A stretch of DNA of 64,000 nt from Polytrichum commune. Lineage: Eukaryota > Streptophyta > Polytrichopsida > Polytrichales > Polytrichaceae. Below are positions 29,480 to 41,785 of this stretch, in pieces. Each line of letters starts with the position of its first letter. The first letter of the stretch is position 1. The DNA is taken from the NCBI GenBank assembly GCA_950295325.1, contig OX485809.1, positions 35,219,081 to 35,283,080 of the forward strand, given 5' to 3'. Position numbers and translations under genes: made by a program. Below the pieces are notes generated by a model. That model had not been told where the DNA came from. It made no database searches and saw nothing but the letters and a program-made list of their open reading frames with translations.

Positions 29480-32400
29480 TTTTGATGACACATGGCGCAC
29501 TCATGCCCCATCCGCACCCCCCGTCCAATCATCTCACGGGATGATTGTGGAAGGTGTTGCGTTCGAGGGAGACCGGAGGCAATCAACTTGGCAAACGAAG
29601 TGTTAAAGCTTAAGGATATCCTAAAGGTTCTTCCATGTTGTCGTTATTACACAAACTGCCTAAAAAGGTTGTACAAGATGTCTAAAAAGTGTGACTTTGA
29701 AGAGCTTTCGAACGCTAACTTGTGCCTTGGCCAAACTTACTAGAGGGCATAGCTAAGTAGTGGACGGCTCCCACCAGTAGGGCTTACTTTTCTGTTCACT
29801 TTCAGCTAGCACACATTCAAAATAATACGAGTATGTTGCATTTAGTCGTTGGCTATAAGCGGACGGAAAGTAAGCCCTGCTAATGAAAGTTGTCCATTGG
29901 TTGTGCCCACCAGTAAGTGTGGGCAGGGATTTAGTAGTAGTAGGTGTGGTGGTTAGAATTCAACCAAAGTTTTGGGTGTGTGAGCTTTTCGAGTTTAGTT
30001 GCGGAGACTTGAGTTTCAATTGGGATTTGGAAGACATAATTCCTTTTGACTCGAGCTCGAGCATCAATGTTTGGGAATGGATTCTAGAGAACTAGGCTTG
30101 GCATCCACTTGAGTGGTTGAATAGTTGAATGTAAGCTATATCTCTTGGTTTCATTGTGTTTAGTTGGTTGTCGATTAGTTGATGTGGCACTTTGTGAATA
30201 ATTGTGTGCAAGGGTCTAAAATAGGAACTCACATATTTGGTTTGTTGTTTCATTTTTATAATTGACTTTGTGACTTGTTGATTTGTAGAATTTATATTTA
30301 TAATGAGAATTTAAAAGAAACCAGTGCCTCGTTTTGAGGACATATTCATGACCACTTCTCTCCCTCCGATTGAATGGCTTTCAATTACTTAAAACCTTTG
30401 TAAGGCCTTTGAGCCCTACAGGGCTACCTAGCCCATATTACCCTAAACTATCCTCTATTTACATAAACAAATCACTCTTTTCTCCTCAAACCTTGCCACG
30501 TGTCATTTTTAAGATGGTTGAGACTCAATTAGATCCCACGTTGAAGCCACACATTCCAAAAATAGAAAAATATGAAATAGGGCATCCTCTACAATGCATG
30601 CAACTTGCTTGTAATGAAGTTCATACTAATCATCATGAAAGGTGTAAAAACCAATGTTGTGAGAGTGTGAACCTATCCTATCTCAAGTTCGTGCGCTTTG
30701 GCAATGCTTGTGAGATTTTAAAATTGCAAAGCAGAACATATAACATATGCCCTCGACAACCAACTCAAAACCATCATAGATGTATAAAAACCTTTAGCTT
30801 CATGTGGTAAATATCCATAAGAACCGAAGATGTTCAAAATCTTACTAGTAGAAGATGTAATGGACACCACATGTTGTTCACACATTTCTCCCTTCACACC
30901 CAATTTTCTACAAATACATACAACTCTTGACCACCTTATCTACAATAAAGGGACGAGGAGCAAGAGTAGCTCACACTACTTGTTTTTGGTATAAACCACA
31001 ATACTTTTATCATTCTTATTTTTGAATTCCTATAAATTGTAAAAAAATATTATTTAAGAAAGCCTAGAAAACAATCCTCATGACTATTATTTTTATTTTT
31101 ATTATTCATTTTTATTTTTATTATTGATTAAATATTTTTCAAGCCTTGTCTGAAATTGATAAGGTAAAAATGATAGTGTAACACACAGTGATTCCAAAGC
31201 TGACTCACCTTAGTTTTTATCGCTATGTGATTAAGTGTCTTACAGTGAATTCTAGGTTGTCGTATCTTTGAAACACATGTACTTAGTGAGCTTGGTGATA
31301 TTAAGTATATAAAAACAATGTAAATATCGTCAAATTAAAATTTGCATCTTCTATTCCTTTAAATCGTCTCATTGTATCAGTATTGAGTCTAAAATATGGA
31401 TGGAGAGGCTAGAGCTTCATGTTATCTAGGCATCCACTAGGAAGTTGAAACACACAAACTTGCCTTGGGTGACAAAGCTTTCCAAAAGCTCCTAAACTCC
31501 TAAATGTCTAAAGAGCCCAAATCCGTCAAAATGCATGTGCTTTTGTGGATTAAATTCAATTTTTATTTTTTTACAATTTAGTATGTTGAGTAATGTAAGA
31601 CTTGCAATTCATGGCTTTTAGAATCCAATTGCATATGAGACCTTGGAATTTTTTTCAAACTTTCATTAGCTGGGATTTCTAGTGTAGTTGTTTGCCATAC
31701 CAATTGGTTTAGGGGGTTCGGGGTGGAAACCATCAAGGGCCCTATTACCCTCTCATTATGGAATGTATTCTTCATGCCACATCCACCACTTGAATTTTAA
31801 TTTAGAGGTCCACAAGTTTCTTTATCAAAAGATTAGGAATTGATATGACAATGCCTACTTTCCATAGCAAGGGCTCTTAAAAACTCAAATGCGGCATTTG
31901 GGGAGTTGGAAAAAACTAGTAGTTGTTGTTCTTAGTGCCCTTCTAATGGTGTATTAGACCTTCTAATGGTGTACGAAACTCTATATATATAAGCAAAGTA
32001 TAGATCTTGATAATAAATTAGGGTAAGAAAATCTATCTTAGTTTGACACCACGTCGCAAAAACCTTATAATATCCTAGATGTAAATACTTAAAAAGTTGA
32101 ACATTGTCTTCATACTTGCCATCTACTCGTTGTAAACATCTATGCGGCTGGATTTGGTAATGAAAGTTCAGATGTGGAGAGAAAAATGATAGAAGTTTGG
32201 GCAATTGATAGAAAACCGTTCAAGGCCATTTCCGGGTGGCTAACGGATAGATATTGAGGGGTTAATTTGGCACCTCAAAGTTGATACCAAATGGTTTGTA
32301 GTATTTCCATGTATAGTTGGGTATTGACTTTCTCGAAACATGATGGAGCTTGAACAAATATTCTATAGCCTAAAACTACATTATTCATCGACGTGACTAT

Positions 32401-32815
32401 ACCACAAGATACCCCAAACTGGCCTAAGAAGACCTAATCGAAACAAATTGGCCCTTGATTTATAAGGAGATGTTTATACCAAAGCTTCACCATCCACGAT
32501 GGATGACTTTATCTAGACGCCACGAAACCCAAGTATGTACAAAGATACCCAATAACGAATCAATACTATACAATTCAATACCACATTTTGTTCTAAGTAT
32601 ATTAAATTGGTGTTCAGAATAATATACATCTAAGCGATAAAAAGTAAAATCAAGACCATAGGTCTCTAACCCATGGCAATAACCATTACCTTGAGAGTTA
32701 ATCCTTTTTATGTTTCTAGATAAGACCTCCTTGCAAGTCTTTCAGAGACAGACAAGGATCATGCCTAACTGACCAAGCTTCCCTACAATAGCAAACTAGA
32801 TGTGAACATGTGTAC
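29480..32815. other. Spacer without recognised genes; one small foldback
   Basis: Contains an inverted pair AGTAGGGCTTACTTTTC (about 29777) / GGAAAGTAAGCCCTGCT (about 29865-29881), likely a small foldback. The longest open frame (30370-30810, plus, no ATG near its start) has no known domain. No repeats from the named families are evident. Confidence 0.45.
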
Positions 32816-32852
32816 TTAGGGCCGGTTTACATGGGACCCAAGTTGGGACTTA

Positions 32853-33442
32853 GGGCCACTTCACACATGAGCCAAGAGCCGTGACCTTGTAATGGTGAGG
32901 ACCCTTGACTCTCATCCAAAGGCCGTACCATGGGTGTTGGGAAAGCCATTTTATGTAGTCTTTGGCCCTCAAGCATAGTGTGAAGTGAGAATGAACCATG
33001 TTGCGGGACCATTGCATATTTTGTTGGCGGAAAAAGAGGGGAGGATTTGGTTTAATATAATATGTCTCCAAGTTTATCAATTTAAGATAACTACTTGGTG
33101 GTGTTTGTCTGTCCTGGAATCTGTCTTGGAATCTGCCATGCAGTCTGTCCTGAAATTTGTCTTGTTGGAAAAAATATTAAAAAAGTCATGGTCTCCCGGA
33201 ATTTGTGTCAAGCCCACCTCTTGGAGGTGGGTTTGACGCAAATTCCGGTAGACCATGCACCCTTATCCACAACTAGTCATGTAGGACTCCATGTAGACTT
33301 TTCATCCACAAACTTTTCTTTGGGCCTTTAGGCCTTCACCTCCTAGTGTGAAGTGAACTTCGACGGTCTCCGCCTTTTCGACCAATGAGAGCTCTTACAT
33401 TGCCATGGTCAAGGGCCTTCAGCCTTGTATGTGAAGTGGCCC
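32853..33442. mobile_element. MITE family M2, tower element 1
   Basis: 590 bp. Ends GGGCCACTTCACACATGAGC and, inverted, GGGCCACTTCACATACAAGG, with TTA on both sides (32850-32852, 33443-33445). The second copy is 61772-62706, itself interrupted. It carries an inner inverted pair (GGTCTCCCGGAATTTG… / …AAATTCCGGTAGACC, about 33190-33255). Confidence 0.82.
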
Positions 33443-33445
33443 TTA

Positions 33446-33963
33446 GGGCCGCTTCACACTATGGCCATCCAAGTCGAGAGGCCATGGGATTGAGTGGCCA
33501 AACTTTGTTGAGAGTCCAAATAAATGAGCTAAAAATCATCAATAAAATATAGTAAGTGGAGCCTTTGGCCGGGCATAGTGTGAAGCTTCCAAAGGCCAAG
33601 CCCAAAGTCCAAACCTTTGGCCATGAACTCCCACGGCCTCTCGACTTGGACGGCCATAGTGTGAAGCCTCCAAAGGCCGAGCCCAAAGTCCAAACCCAAA
33701 GGCCAAGATCTTGTCAATGATGGGTTTTTTAATGAAAAAAAATTGACAGCCTCTCGACCATAGTTTGGGTTTCCATTCCCGTCCGACCCAAACTTCCTTC
33801 GAAAGTCCGTCGCCTTCTTTAAAAAGCAATCATTTTAAATTGCGATGGCCTTTGGACTTTGGCCATAGTGTGAAGGGTCGAGAGGCCAAACTCTTGGTTT
33901 CTTGCAATTTGATTGGTGGATATTGACGGCCTCTTGACCTTTAGCCATAGTGTGAAGCACCCC
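33446..33963. mobile_element. MITE family M3, tower element 2
   Basis: 518 bp. Ends GGGCCGCTTCACACTATGGC and, inverted, GGGGTGCTTCACACTATGGC; TTA on both sides (33443-33445, 33964-33966). A separate copy lies at 35085-35584. Several inner AGTGTGAAGCCTCC units suggest repeated end sequences. Long open frames here are by-products of the repeats. Confidence 0.82.
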
Positions 33964-33966
33964 TTA

Positions 33967-34469
33967 GGGCTACTTCACACACGAGCCAAGAGCCATGACC
34001 ATGAAATTGTGAGAGCCCAAAAGAAAGTGCCCAAAGGCCGTCCCAACGCACCTCCAAAGTCATGTAGTGTGGTCCCGGATCCTCAAGTGTAGTGTGAAGC
34101 CATATGTGACCGGGCCCTCAACCAAATGCTATTTCAATGACTTTCTATTCAGGGGGGTCCTCACACATGGTAAAATAAAATAAACCAACGGTTGTAAGCA
34201 TTTAGAGTGCCATGGTCTCCCGGTCTTGTGTTAGGCCTGCCTCCAAGAGGTGGTTTTTGAAAATAATCCAAGTGGCCATGAAACATGATCCATTTGATGC
34301 CATTTAGGAATCCATGTAGATTTTGCATCCATCTTGCATTCATATATATACTTCGTTGGTCCCTCAAGCGTTGTGTGAAGCAAACTTGGACTGGCTCTGC
34401 CTTTTCCACCAATGAGAGTGCTTGAAGTGTAATGGTCACAGGCTCTTAGTCTCATGTGTGAAGTGGCCC
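33967..34469. mobile_element. MITE family M4, tower element 3
   Basis: 503 bp. Ends GGGCTACTTCACACACGAGC and, inverted, GGGCCACTTCACACATGAGA; TTA on both sides (33964-33966, 34470-34472). It is the uninterrupted reference for the copy at 3855-4869. Confidence 0.82.
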
Positions 34470-35084
34470 TTACTACTTCACACATAGTCCCAAGTCCTAA
34501 GTCCTAAGTATGACATAGATGCCTACTTGGCAAAACTTTTTGAAGCTAAGGCTTGAGACTTGTGTTGAGAGTTGGGCCAATCAAAAAGCTAGACCCAACT
34601 CTCAACACAAGTCCCGTAAATAAAAATCTTTGCATAAAATAATCAACCTCCAATTTTAATGATGATTAACCATATTTTAATGGTTTCTCGAGGCTCAAAA
34701 GTTGGGACATTGGCCTCCATGTTGGGATTTACTAATACGAGTGGAACTTGGGACTTCATGCGAACCAACCCTTATTGTCTCCGACCTAAGTTACATGATC
34801 TCATCATCAACTTGAACGTATATTATTATTGCTTGCTAGTGTAATGTTATTCTTATGCAAAGTACGCAAGCTGCGAGAACAAACATTTGTAGATCCAAAG
34901 CTGTCATATGTGTTAAGTTACATTACTGAACCATTCATTTTTACAAGTTCTAATAAACAACTTGGGTGCCTTTGGGTGCAGTAAGTACTTAATATATTGA
35001 TCATCATTGTCACATATGATTATATTTCCATTTTCTCTATGCCATAAGATTATAAGATAATAAAATGTAAATAGCATAGAATAA

Positions 35085-35584
35085 GGGCGGTTTCACACTA
35101 TGGTTGTCCAAGTCAGAGGCCATGGGATTGAATGGCCAAACTTTGTTGAGAGTCCAAAGATATGGGCTAAAAATACCCAATGAAATATAGGAATTGGAGC
35201 CTTCAACTAGGCATAGTATGAAGCCTCCAAAGGCCAAGGCCAAGCCCAAGGTCCAAAGGAAGAAGGAGCATCCCACTTTATCCCTTGCCCAAAACAACCC
35301 CTCCAATCTAACATCTAACATCTTGTCAATGTTTGATTTCTCTTGGAAAATTTTGACGGCCTCTCGACCATAGTTTGGGTTTCCATTCATGTCCGTCTCA
35401 AACTTCCTTCGAGAGTTTGTTGCCTTGGTCAAGAAGTACTGCCATGTAGGCATTCTAAGTTGTGACGACCTTTGGACTTTGGCCTCTCGTGTGAAGGGTT
35501 TAGAGGCCGAATTCTTGGTTTCTTGCAATCTTATTGGTGGAAATCGACGGCCTCTCGACCTTTGGTCATAGTGTGAAGCGGCTT
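35085..35584. mobile_element. MITE family M3, single copy
   Basis: 500 bp. Ends GGGCGGTTTCACACTATGGT and, inverted, AAGCCGCTTCACACTATGAC; TAA at 35082-35084 and 35585-35587. Matches tower element 2 through most of its length (CATGGGATTGA.TGGCCAAAC, GACGGCCTCTCGACC). A 163-codon antisense open frame is a by-product. Confidence 0.85.
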
Positions 35585-35648
35585 TAAACTATATATGATT
35601 GGCTAACTTGATCAAGAGTTGTAGCAAAGGTGTAGACAATTTGGATTT

Positions 35649-35731
35649 GGGCGAACCAACCCATACACTCGTTCCTTGTTGGATGCCTAAACCCTTGCCT
35701 TCAAGAAACCAGTGTACGGGTTGGTTCGCCC
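35649..35731. repeat. 83 bp hairpin element, copy 1
   Basis: GGGCGAACCAACCCATACACT inverted as AGTGTACGGGTTGGTTCGCCC, with inner GTTCCTTG / CAAGAAAC arms. A second copy lies at 62894-62971. Confidence 0.7.
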
Positions 35732-36205
35732 TAGCCAAACAGGTTGTACATCGGATCCCTTAACTTGTACTTAAGTGAAACTAGACATATTTTCAAAATC
35801 TAAACTTGTTTGATATTTAATCTTATAGGCGGATCCATGCACATGCTTTCAATGTATTCACATTCATGGCAAATATGCGATTCCTTGGTGACTACATGAT
35901 AAGTTGCTAATATGAAACATGATGAAAATATATATGTAATCATTTATAATGTTCAATATATGATCAGGACATTTACCACTTTGGCACTAATTCAACCATT
36001 TTAAGAAAAGAAAAAATATTTGGGATTCTATCTTTAAATTTCAGAAATTAATATGGAAATATGATTCTTTCCGTTAGATCGGGGACCATTCGTCGCGTCT
36101 AAAATTAAAAAGTTTAATAATCACTTGCCTATAAATAGTCAACATGTGAAAGGTAGTACAGTAGTCATTGGATGATAGTGAGAATATAATTACAACAATC
36201 ATTTT

Positions 36206-36391
36206 TATTTTTATTTTTGAGACAGAAGGCCGACAGGCCAGCGCCAAAGCACAAGAGGCAGTTGACCACCTGGCAAGTTTTCCGTCAAGTAGAGAGGAGA
36301 TTTCACAGCCGGGATTCGAACCGCCAACCTCTTCCTTGAGATTTGGGTATCTCTCCACCATCATCCGGTAGTTTAAGGTCATCTCGGAGCC
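36206..36391 (-). mobile_element. tRNA-derived SINE, copy 1
   Basis: On the minus strand the body begins GGCTCCGAGATGACC, carries a possible A box (TGGTGGAGAGATACCC) and a clear polymerase III B box (GGTTCGAATCC, near 36311-36322) and ends in an A-rich tail (AAAAATAAAAATAAAAAT). A perfect 15-base duplication TACAACAATCATTTT flanks it (36191-36205, 36392-36406). About 186 bp. A second copy lies at 56317-56506. Confidence 0.88.
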
Positions 36392-36724
36392 TACAACAAT
36401 CATTTTCATATGACCATAAACTTAATATCATATCGGAGGATTCTACCATGCAATCCAACTTGTTGTAATTGTGGATCGGGCTTTGGTCCAATTTCAACTC
36501 AAACATCAATTCCTTAGACCCTAACGGAACAAAGGCATTGAACATCCCATTGAAAAGTTATTTTGTGATCTTGAACTCATTTGATATGACATAACTTCAA
36601 CATGTTATGCTTCAAGCATTCAAAATATATCACACTCAAAAGATTCACAAAAATGTGTTGGGACATATTCTCACGTCAATGCACTAGGCCCAATTGAATG
36701 TGTTGGCCTTTGTTCACTCGAATC

Positions 36725-36975
36725 AATGTCCGGGGTGGTTTTTGGGCATAATCGGTTTGGAAAATCCCAATGTTTCCAAGTCCAACTGGTTCTTTACATG
36801 TTGTGGTTTGTTTCTTTTCTTCTTTTCTTTATTAGTGCAAGATATATTCTATAGATTCCTTGGGAATGATTGGTATTCCTTCTTAAAGTTTTGAACTTCA
36901 ACTCATTATTTTTCAAACTCAATTGGTTCATACGTACCTAGCGGTCGATTCTCCTCGTTTGTCGCTCCCAATGTA
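36725..36975 (-). repeat. Dispersed repeat R6, copy d
   Basis: Inverted copy: TTTTTGGGCATAATCGG, CCAAGTCCAACTGGTTC, then CTCAATTGGTTCAT and a GGTCGATTCTCC end like that of copy b. Confidence 0.65.
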
Positions 36976-36979
36976 TGAT

Positions 36980-39900
36980 TTTTTTTGGGCTCCTACCTTC
37001 ATAATATTTGTATACAATGGAACAGTTGGCAGCAGTCACGGTGGTGAGGTCATTGCCCCACTATTCTTGCCTACATTTTTAATAATCAAAATAGAGTAAT
37101 TTTTTTAAAGGGTCAAATTTAAAAGAATTCCCCCCCAAAAAACATGTGACAACCCAAAAAATTGAAACCTATGAAACAAATATAGGAAAGTGGGGGAATA
37201 TCTTGCCCACAAACTTAAACATTTCTCCTCCAAAAAGCAAACATGTGACAAAAGAAATGGGAGACAAATGTGGAGAGGTGCCTAGGGAATACAAGTGCGT
37301 AAGGCGGGTAGGGTGGGGAAAACCAGGGGAGGTGATGGGCATGGAGCCAAGGTGGCGGACATGGCATGGACATAGATGCTTATAAGGAGGCATATGGTAG
37401 CATGAGCTGAGGGGATTGGGGTGGCCCGTATAGTTCGTATGCATGGGTGCAATGAGCTAGAATAACACAAGTATGGACTAGTAATGTACAATTGAGAGTG
37501 TGGACATCGAGGTTGTCAATGTTCCAAAGCTCCAAAATAGTCGATTATCGACTACAACATGAAGAGGCGGCAATGCAAGGGTGGTCATGGACATCGATTC
37601 CGCGCCCGACCTACTTTTTGTACATGCGGAAGGGCTTGCGGAGCAATGTTGGGACCGATGTATAGATGAATGTGTGGTATCAAAAATCGACATCCATGAC
37701 GATATCAAAGGACCTACCCATGGGTACCAAAATTGTGATTCCAACCAAATATTGGTGTTTGGTGGGTATATCAAGGTGACAAAATCTTTGTACGTCCCGA
37801 GTTATTGGTTTGGTTGATTCCATTCTAAACCACATTGATTCTAAAGCAACTTCACCTAGGTGTGAAAAAGTTCAAGTTCTTGCATAGTATGGGCATGGTA
37901 TATAGACCCAAATGTGCCCCGAATGCTATTGAAAATGAACACATCCTTAGAAAACCATACCCTACTTGTATCATGAAATACAAAATCCTCGTTTGTTATA
38001 GATATCATAACAGTTGTTTTAAAACAAATATGAAACATCTAGAAAAAAGAAACAATACCATTCCAACACTTGTGCAAACCCCCAATTTGATGAATCAAAG
38101 TGGAGGTGTACTTTGGATATGAGACCACGATATAAAAAATAAATTCCTTTGTCAAACTTTGAGAACACGGTTTGAGATATCTTCACTAGAAAAAAAAACA
38201 ACTCTTTGAACTTCATACGGTGCAATGGGGACCAAATTACCATATGGATACACTCTCAACGTCATCATCCTCCTCATAAGTCAATTCACATCAAGATACA
38301 TCTTGATTCAAAGTAAACCCTAATGCCTAAGAAACTAACTAGTGGTTGCGAGCATATCTTTCTCAAGGCGGACTTACCTTTTTATTGGTTTTAAATCTTG
38401 CACTAGGAACTAATAAAGTTCTACATTGCCTAGAGTAAAGTAAAATTTGATAAACATTTGAGATTTCATTAATCTTATAAAAATGATACTATAAGGATTG
38501 GGTGGAGATCAAGGATGACGATCCTTATTCCAACCTAAACTTAAATGTGGTCTACTACTCTCTACAACCCTCTTGTGTACGTGAACTCTTAAATAAAGTT
38601 CCTATGTTAGATTCTAACGTTCTAAGATTGAATTCATACAATATCAACATTTACTAGTTTTCTTGATTTGTTTATAATCAATTAGAACCACTAAAATTCA
38701 AGAAGTTGTGATAAATACATGCAATTGAATTACGGTCCACAATTCTAATAATGTATCAACAAACTTCGTATGCACTTTGAGGTAAGAAAAGGTCAATTGT
38801 GAAAATTAGACAATATTCAATTCTAGTTTATATAATTTATTTACATAACAAACTTGCTTTAAGGGAAAAGGTTAGCTCGTTCTTGTCTTCAAAAAATCTC
38901 TTGGGATCATTGTCACCGCCAAGACAACTTTATGAGGAACACATGATATTTGTTGTGATCTTCCTAGCACCTTTCTTTTGGATAAATGTGCCTTCAACAT
39001 TGAATCATAAGTCACATTATGATTTGTGATAACATTCACCCTTAACTCTCGAATGTATCATGTTTTCATTAGATCATCTAAAAAGTAGGCTTTCCAAAGC
39101 TCAATTTATAATTGCACCCAGACGAATAGTTGTTGCTAAAGGTTTTGAGACCACATCAACACAATAGCAACATGTAGTAATTATTGTGACATGTTTATAG
39201 CTAGTTTAAAATCATCAAACTTCAAGAAAATTGTGATAAATACACGCAACAAAATTATAGTCCAAATTGTCAAGATTGTATTAAGAACAGTTATACACTT
39301 CAAGGTATAAAAAAAATCCATATCTAATTGACGAATTGCAATCTAAATATTATTTAGTTACTATATGCAGAAGCATATAACAAATGAAAATATGGTTCAT
39401 CTTTGACTTTTAAGAGCTCTTGTGAACCATCATTTCTTCATATTGGAATGGGACCATCGCCATCGATGAGAAACACAATGACAACTGTTATGATCTTCCT
39501 AGCACCTTCCATATGAACGAATTTGCCTTCGGTAATCATTCATAAGCCCAAAAACAAGCCTCTTAAAATGTTAACAGTTAATAAGGATCAAGACAACATA
39601 GAGAGTGTGGAGTTGAGAGGCTTGGAATGGTATTAATGTGGACTTAAGGACTACTTCCTCTTTTTTGTGTGTTTTCGGGTGTGAATGAGGGTTGGATAAG
39701 TGAGGAATTGCCCTTGGAGGGCCCTCCAAGCTCATGATGGAGCCTAAGTTAGCCCCACCATTGGGACATGGCAATCACTCATTGGCCGACCAATTGCGGG
39801 TTAAAGCAATGGTGGAGGGCCACTTTCGGCAAGAGGAGAGCTAGCAAGCGACAACTTCGATGGTGATCACTTAACTTGAAGGAAAGCACACAAAATAGTC

Positions 39901-40145
39901 CGAAATACGGTCCATGCTCTTAATGGCCCCCCATTGGGTACCTTGGGGTGTGGGGGGATGACAAGCAAGACAAGTCATTGTTGCACGATCTTGAGCAAGC
40001 ATATTCGTGGATGAATTGGTCTAAGAGTGAGTTCACATGGTGTCGTCAAGTCCTCACTCAACAAATCCAAAAAAGAATGGGCTTGAAAACTCCAAGAGTG
40101 CATGGACTTAAGGTAGACGTGCCTAAATGTAGCAGAACAATAATC
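36980..40145. other. No recognised feature
   Basis: About 3.2 kb of AT-rich spacer. Frames such as 37581-37817 and 39948-40148 lack known domains. Near 38800-39540 two loosely similar stretches (…AGCACCTTTCTTTTGG… and …AGCACCTTCCATATG…) suggest a decayed direct duplication. Confidence 0.45.
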
Positions 40146-40149
40146 TAGA

Positions 40150-40400
40150 TTCATGCATTTGAGTGGTGTGTGGTTTGGTGTGTTTATGAGAATGGACATT
40201 CAAAAGGTACGTGTTTTAAAGATATTGGATGATGTGCTCAAAATGTATGTCAACGATTATAGGCTCGATGGTCAACATGATTGGGTTGGAGAGGGGGGAC
40301 ATGTATGACCACTTGATGAGCATGAGGATCTACACTTTGGTTTGGATTTATTGATCATCTTGCACTATGATTGCATGTTTCATATTATATGAAGAGTAGT
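40150..40400. repeat. Repeat E copy
   Basis: CATTTGAGTGGTGTGTGGTTTGG, GGATGATGTGCTCA, GGTCAACATGATTGG, ATGTATGACCACTTGATG and CATGTTTCATATTATATG match the other copies in order. Confidence 0.6.
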
Positions 40401-40689
40401 GATGTCTTTCTGAGTGCAAACACAAGTTCAAGTCAAAATTAGAACTTTCTCTTTTCTTGAACCAAAACTTAGTTTTGCAAAATGGAGGATTCATATCTAT
40501 TATTTGTAGGAAGAAGTATTCGAAAGTCAACCCTCAACCCTTAAGCACACATGCAACCTGATATGGGTCGCCACCTAATATTTTGATGGGGTTTACAACC
40601 CACTAGGTGGAAAACTATGTGGATGGAAAGTCTCTACTGGTGCAAGGTGGTGCCCACTACCTTGTGGGCCAAAATAACATATAAAACCA

Positions 40690-40905
40690 ATGAATGGGTA
40701 GAACCGACTATTAGTTACAAATGAACCGATTGAAGTTTGAGACTTTAGGAAAATCACCGATCATTTTAAAGGAATATGTAGAATGTACCTCAAATTGATC
40801 AAGAACAACTGAAATATCATAACATGTAACTGGTTGGACTTTGGATACCCTAGGATTTTGGCCGATTGTGCCCAAAAATCTCCCTAGACACTAATAAACA
40901 CCTCA
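40690..40905 (+). repeat. Dispersed repeat R6, copy e
   Basis: ATGAACCGATTGAAGTTTGAG, ACCGATCATTTTAAAGGAAT, GTAACTGGTTGGACTT and GTGCCCAAAAATCTCCCTAG match the R6 core. Confidence 0.7.
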
Positions 40906-41173
40906 TACTCCAAGGATGTAGGATTTTTCTTGTTAGTGCACATGTTGCTTGCTCCATGAAAAGAAGGAAATCTCCCCCAAAAAAAACCTCAAGTGGCCCT
41001 CCAACTTTTAGGGTGATGGACTTCATCTAAATTTGCTCAAATTTCTTGGGGAGTAACTCATTTGAAACCCAACATAACATCTTATGGCAAGACCAAAATG
41101 GTCATGAAACAAAAACTCCAACGTTTTCTCTAGCTGCCCTCCAGATGAAAGCCCTATTCATATGTCAATCTAA

Positions 41174-41440
41174 CCTAGCAAATGTAGTCCGATTGATCAA
41201 CCTAAATCTTGCCCGGTTATTTTCAAATGCCTCAATTGGGAGACAAAAACAACCTACCTAAGAGATCGCAATAAACTTGCAGGAACACAAATCATACCTC
41301 ATGTAGATAGAACACCGACTGAACAAAAAATATTTGCCAGAAAATGGGAGAATGTGAAAGAGCTTCACAAGTTGGGGAAAATAGCCAAGATCATATGTGG
41401 AGGAATTGTAGTACTTGAAGATGAGTCAAAAAACCGGTAA
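41174..41440 (+). pseudogene. Possible LINE ORF1-like RNA-binding fragment
   Basis: An 88-codon frame open between stops with PKSCPVIF, TTYLRDRNKLAGTQI and DRTPTEQKIFARKW, followed by KLGKIAKII. The order (short beta-strand block, then L..R.KLAGT, then D.TP.Q) recalls the RNA-binding and C-terminal region of L1-type ORF1 proteins. No start codon, no partner frame and no reverse transcriptase follow on this strand. The family call is inference from motif layout; it may be another RNA-binding fold or chance. Confidence 0.4.
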
Positions 41441-41782
41441 GCAACATGACACGCAAGCTAGATTTATTGAAGCAATATTGAGGGACAAACCTCAACCTCT
41501 CAATTTGTGCCCTATTTCATGTGTCTTTTTTGATTGTACATGTCATGCACGACAATATTCTAATAGCAAGTTTTTTTTCCAATCATAGATATAATATTCT
41601 TAGTAGAAACCTTAGAAAAAGATGGAATAGGTCCATTGCACTAGATGGATCTGGCAACATACAATCTAGTATCACTACTCGAGGACATAGGGTTATTGTT
41701 GTATTTATTAGGATGTCTATCTGCACATAGGTCTCATATCTCCCCTCTTCTCACACGGACAAGGATATATGTCTCTCCACTC

Positions 41783-41785
<3 letters not shown>

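Larger units (their letters stand above)
32819..34771 (-). mobile_element. MITE family M1, outer layer of a nested tower
   Basis: Ends GGGCCGGTTTACATGGGACC and, inverted, GGGTTGGTTCGCATGAAGTC, with TTA at 32816-32818 and 34772-34774. Its two parts, 32819-32852 and 34473-34771, match M1 at 1204-1607 read inverted, and are split at a TTA that is duplicated (32850-32852, 34470-34472). The left part is internally shortened compared with 1204-1607. It keeps the CTTGTGTTGAGAGTTGGG hairpin arms. Confidence 0.82.

Noticed and set aside
29492-29743. Plus-strand frame divergent from the phosphoglucomutase promoter
   Set aside because: No recognised domain; overlaps the likely promoter flank and lacks codon evidence.
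30370-30810. 146-codon open frame as a gene
   Set aside because: No ATG near its start, no recognised domain, no plausible splice partners and ordinary AT-rich context.
33459-33829. Overlapping minus-strand frames rich in GLDFGLGLW
   Set aside because: These arise from repeated AAAGTCCAAACC and GAAGCCTCCAAAGGCC units in the M3 MITE.
35037-35528. 163-codon minus-strand open frame
   Set aside because: It overlaps the M3 MITE almost exactly and the corresponding frame is broken in the other M3 copy; it is a repeat by-product.
36310-36325. tRNA-like B box, considered as a tRNA gene
   Set aside because: No cloverleaf can be formed; the same sequence with an A-rich tail and target duplications occurs twice, so it is a SINE.
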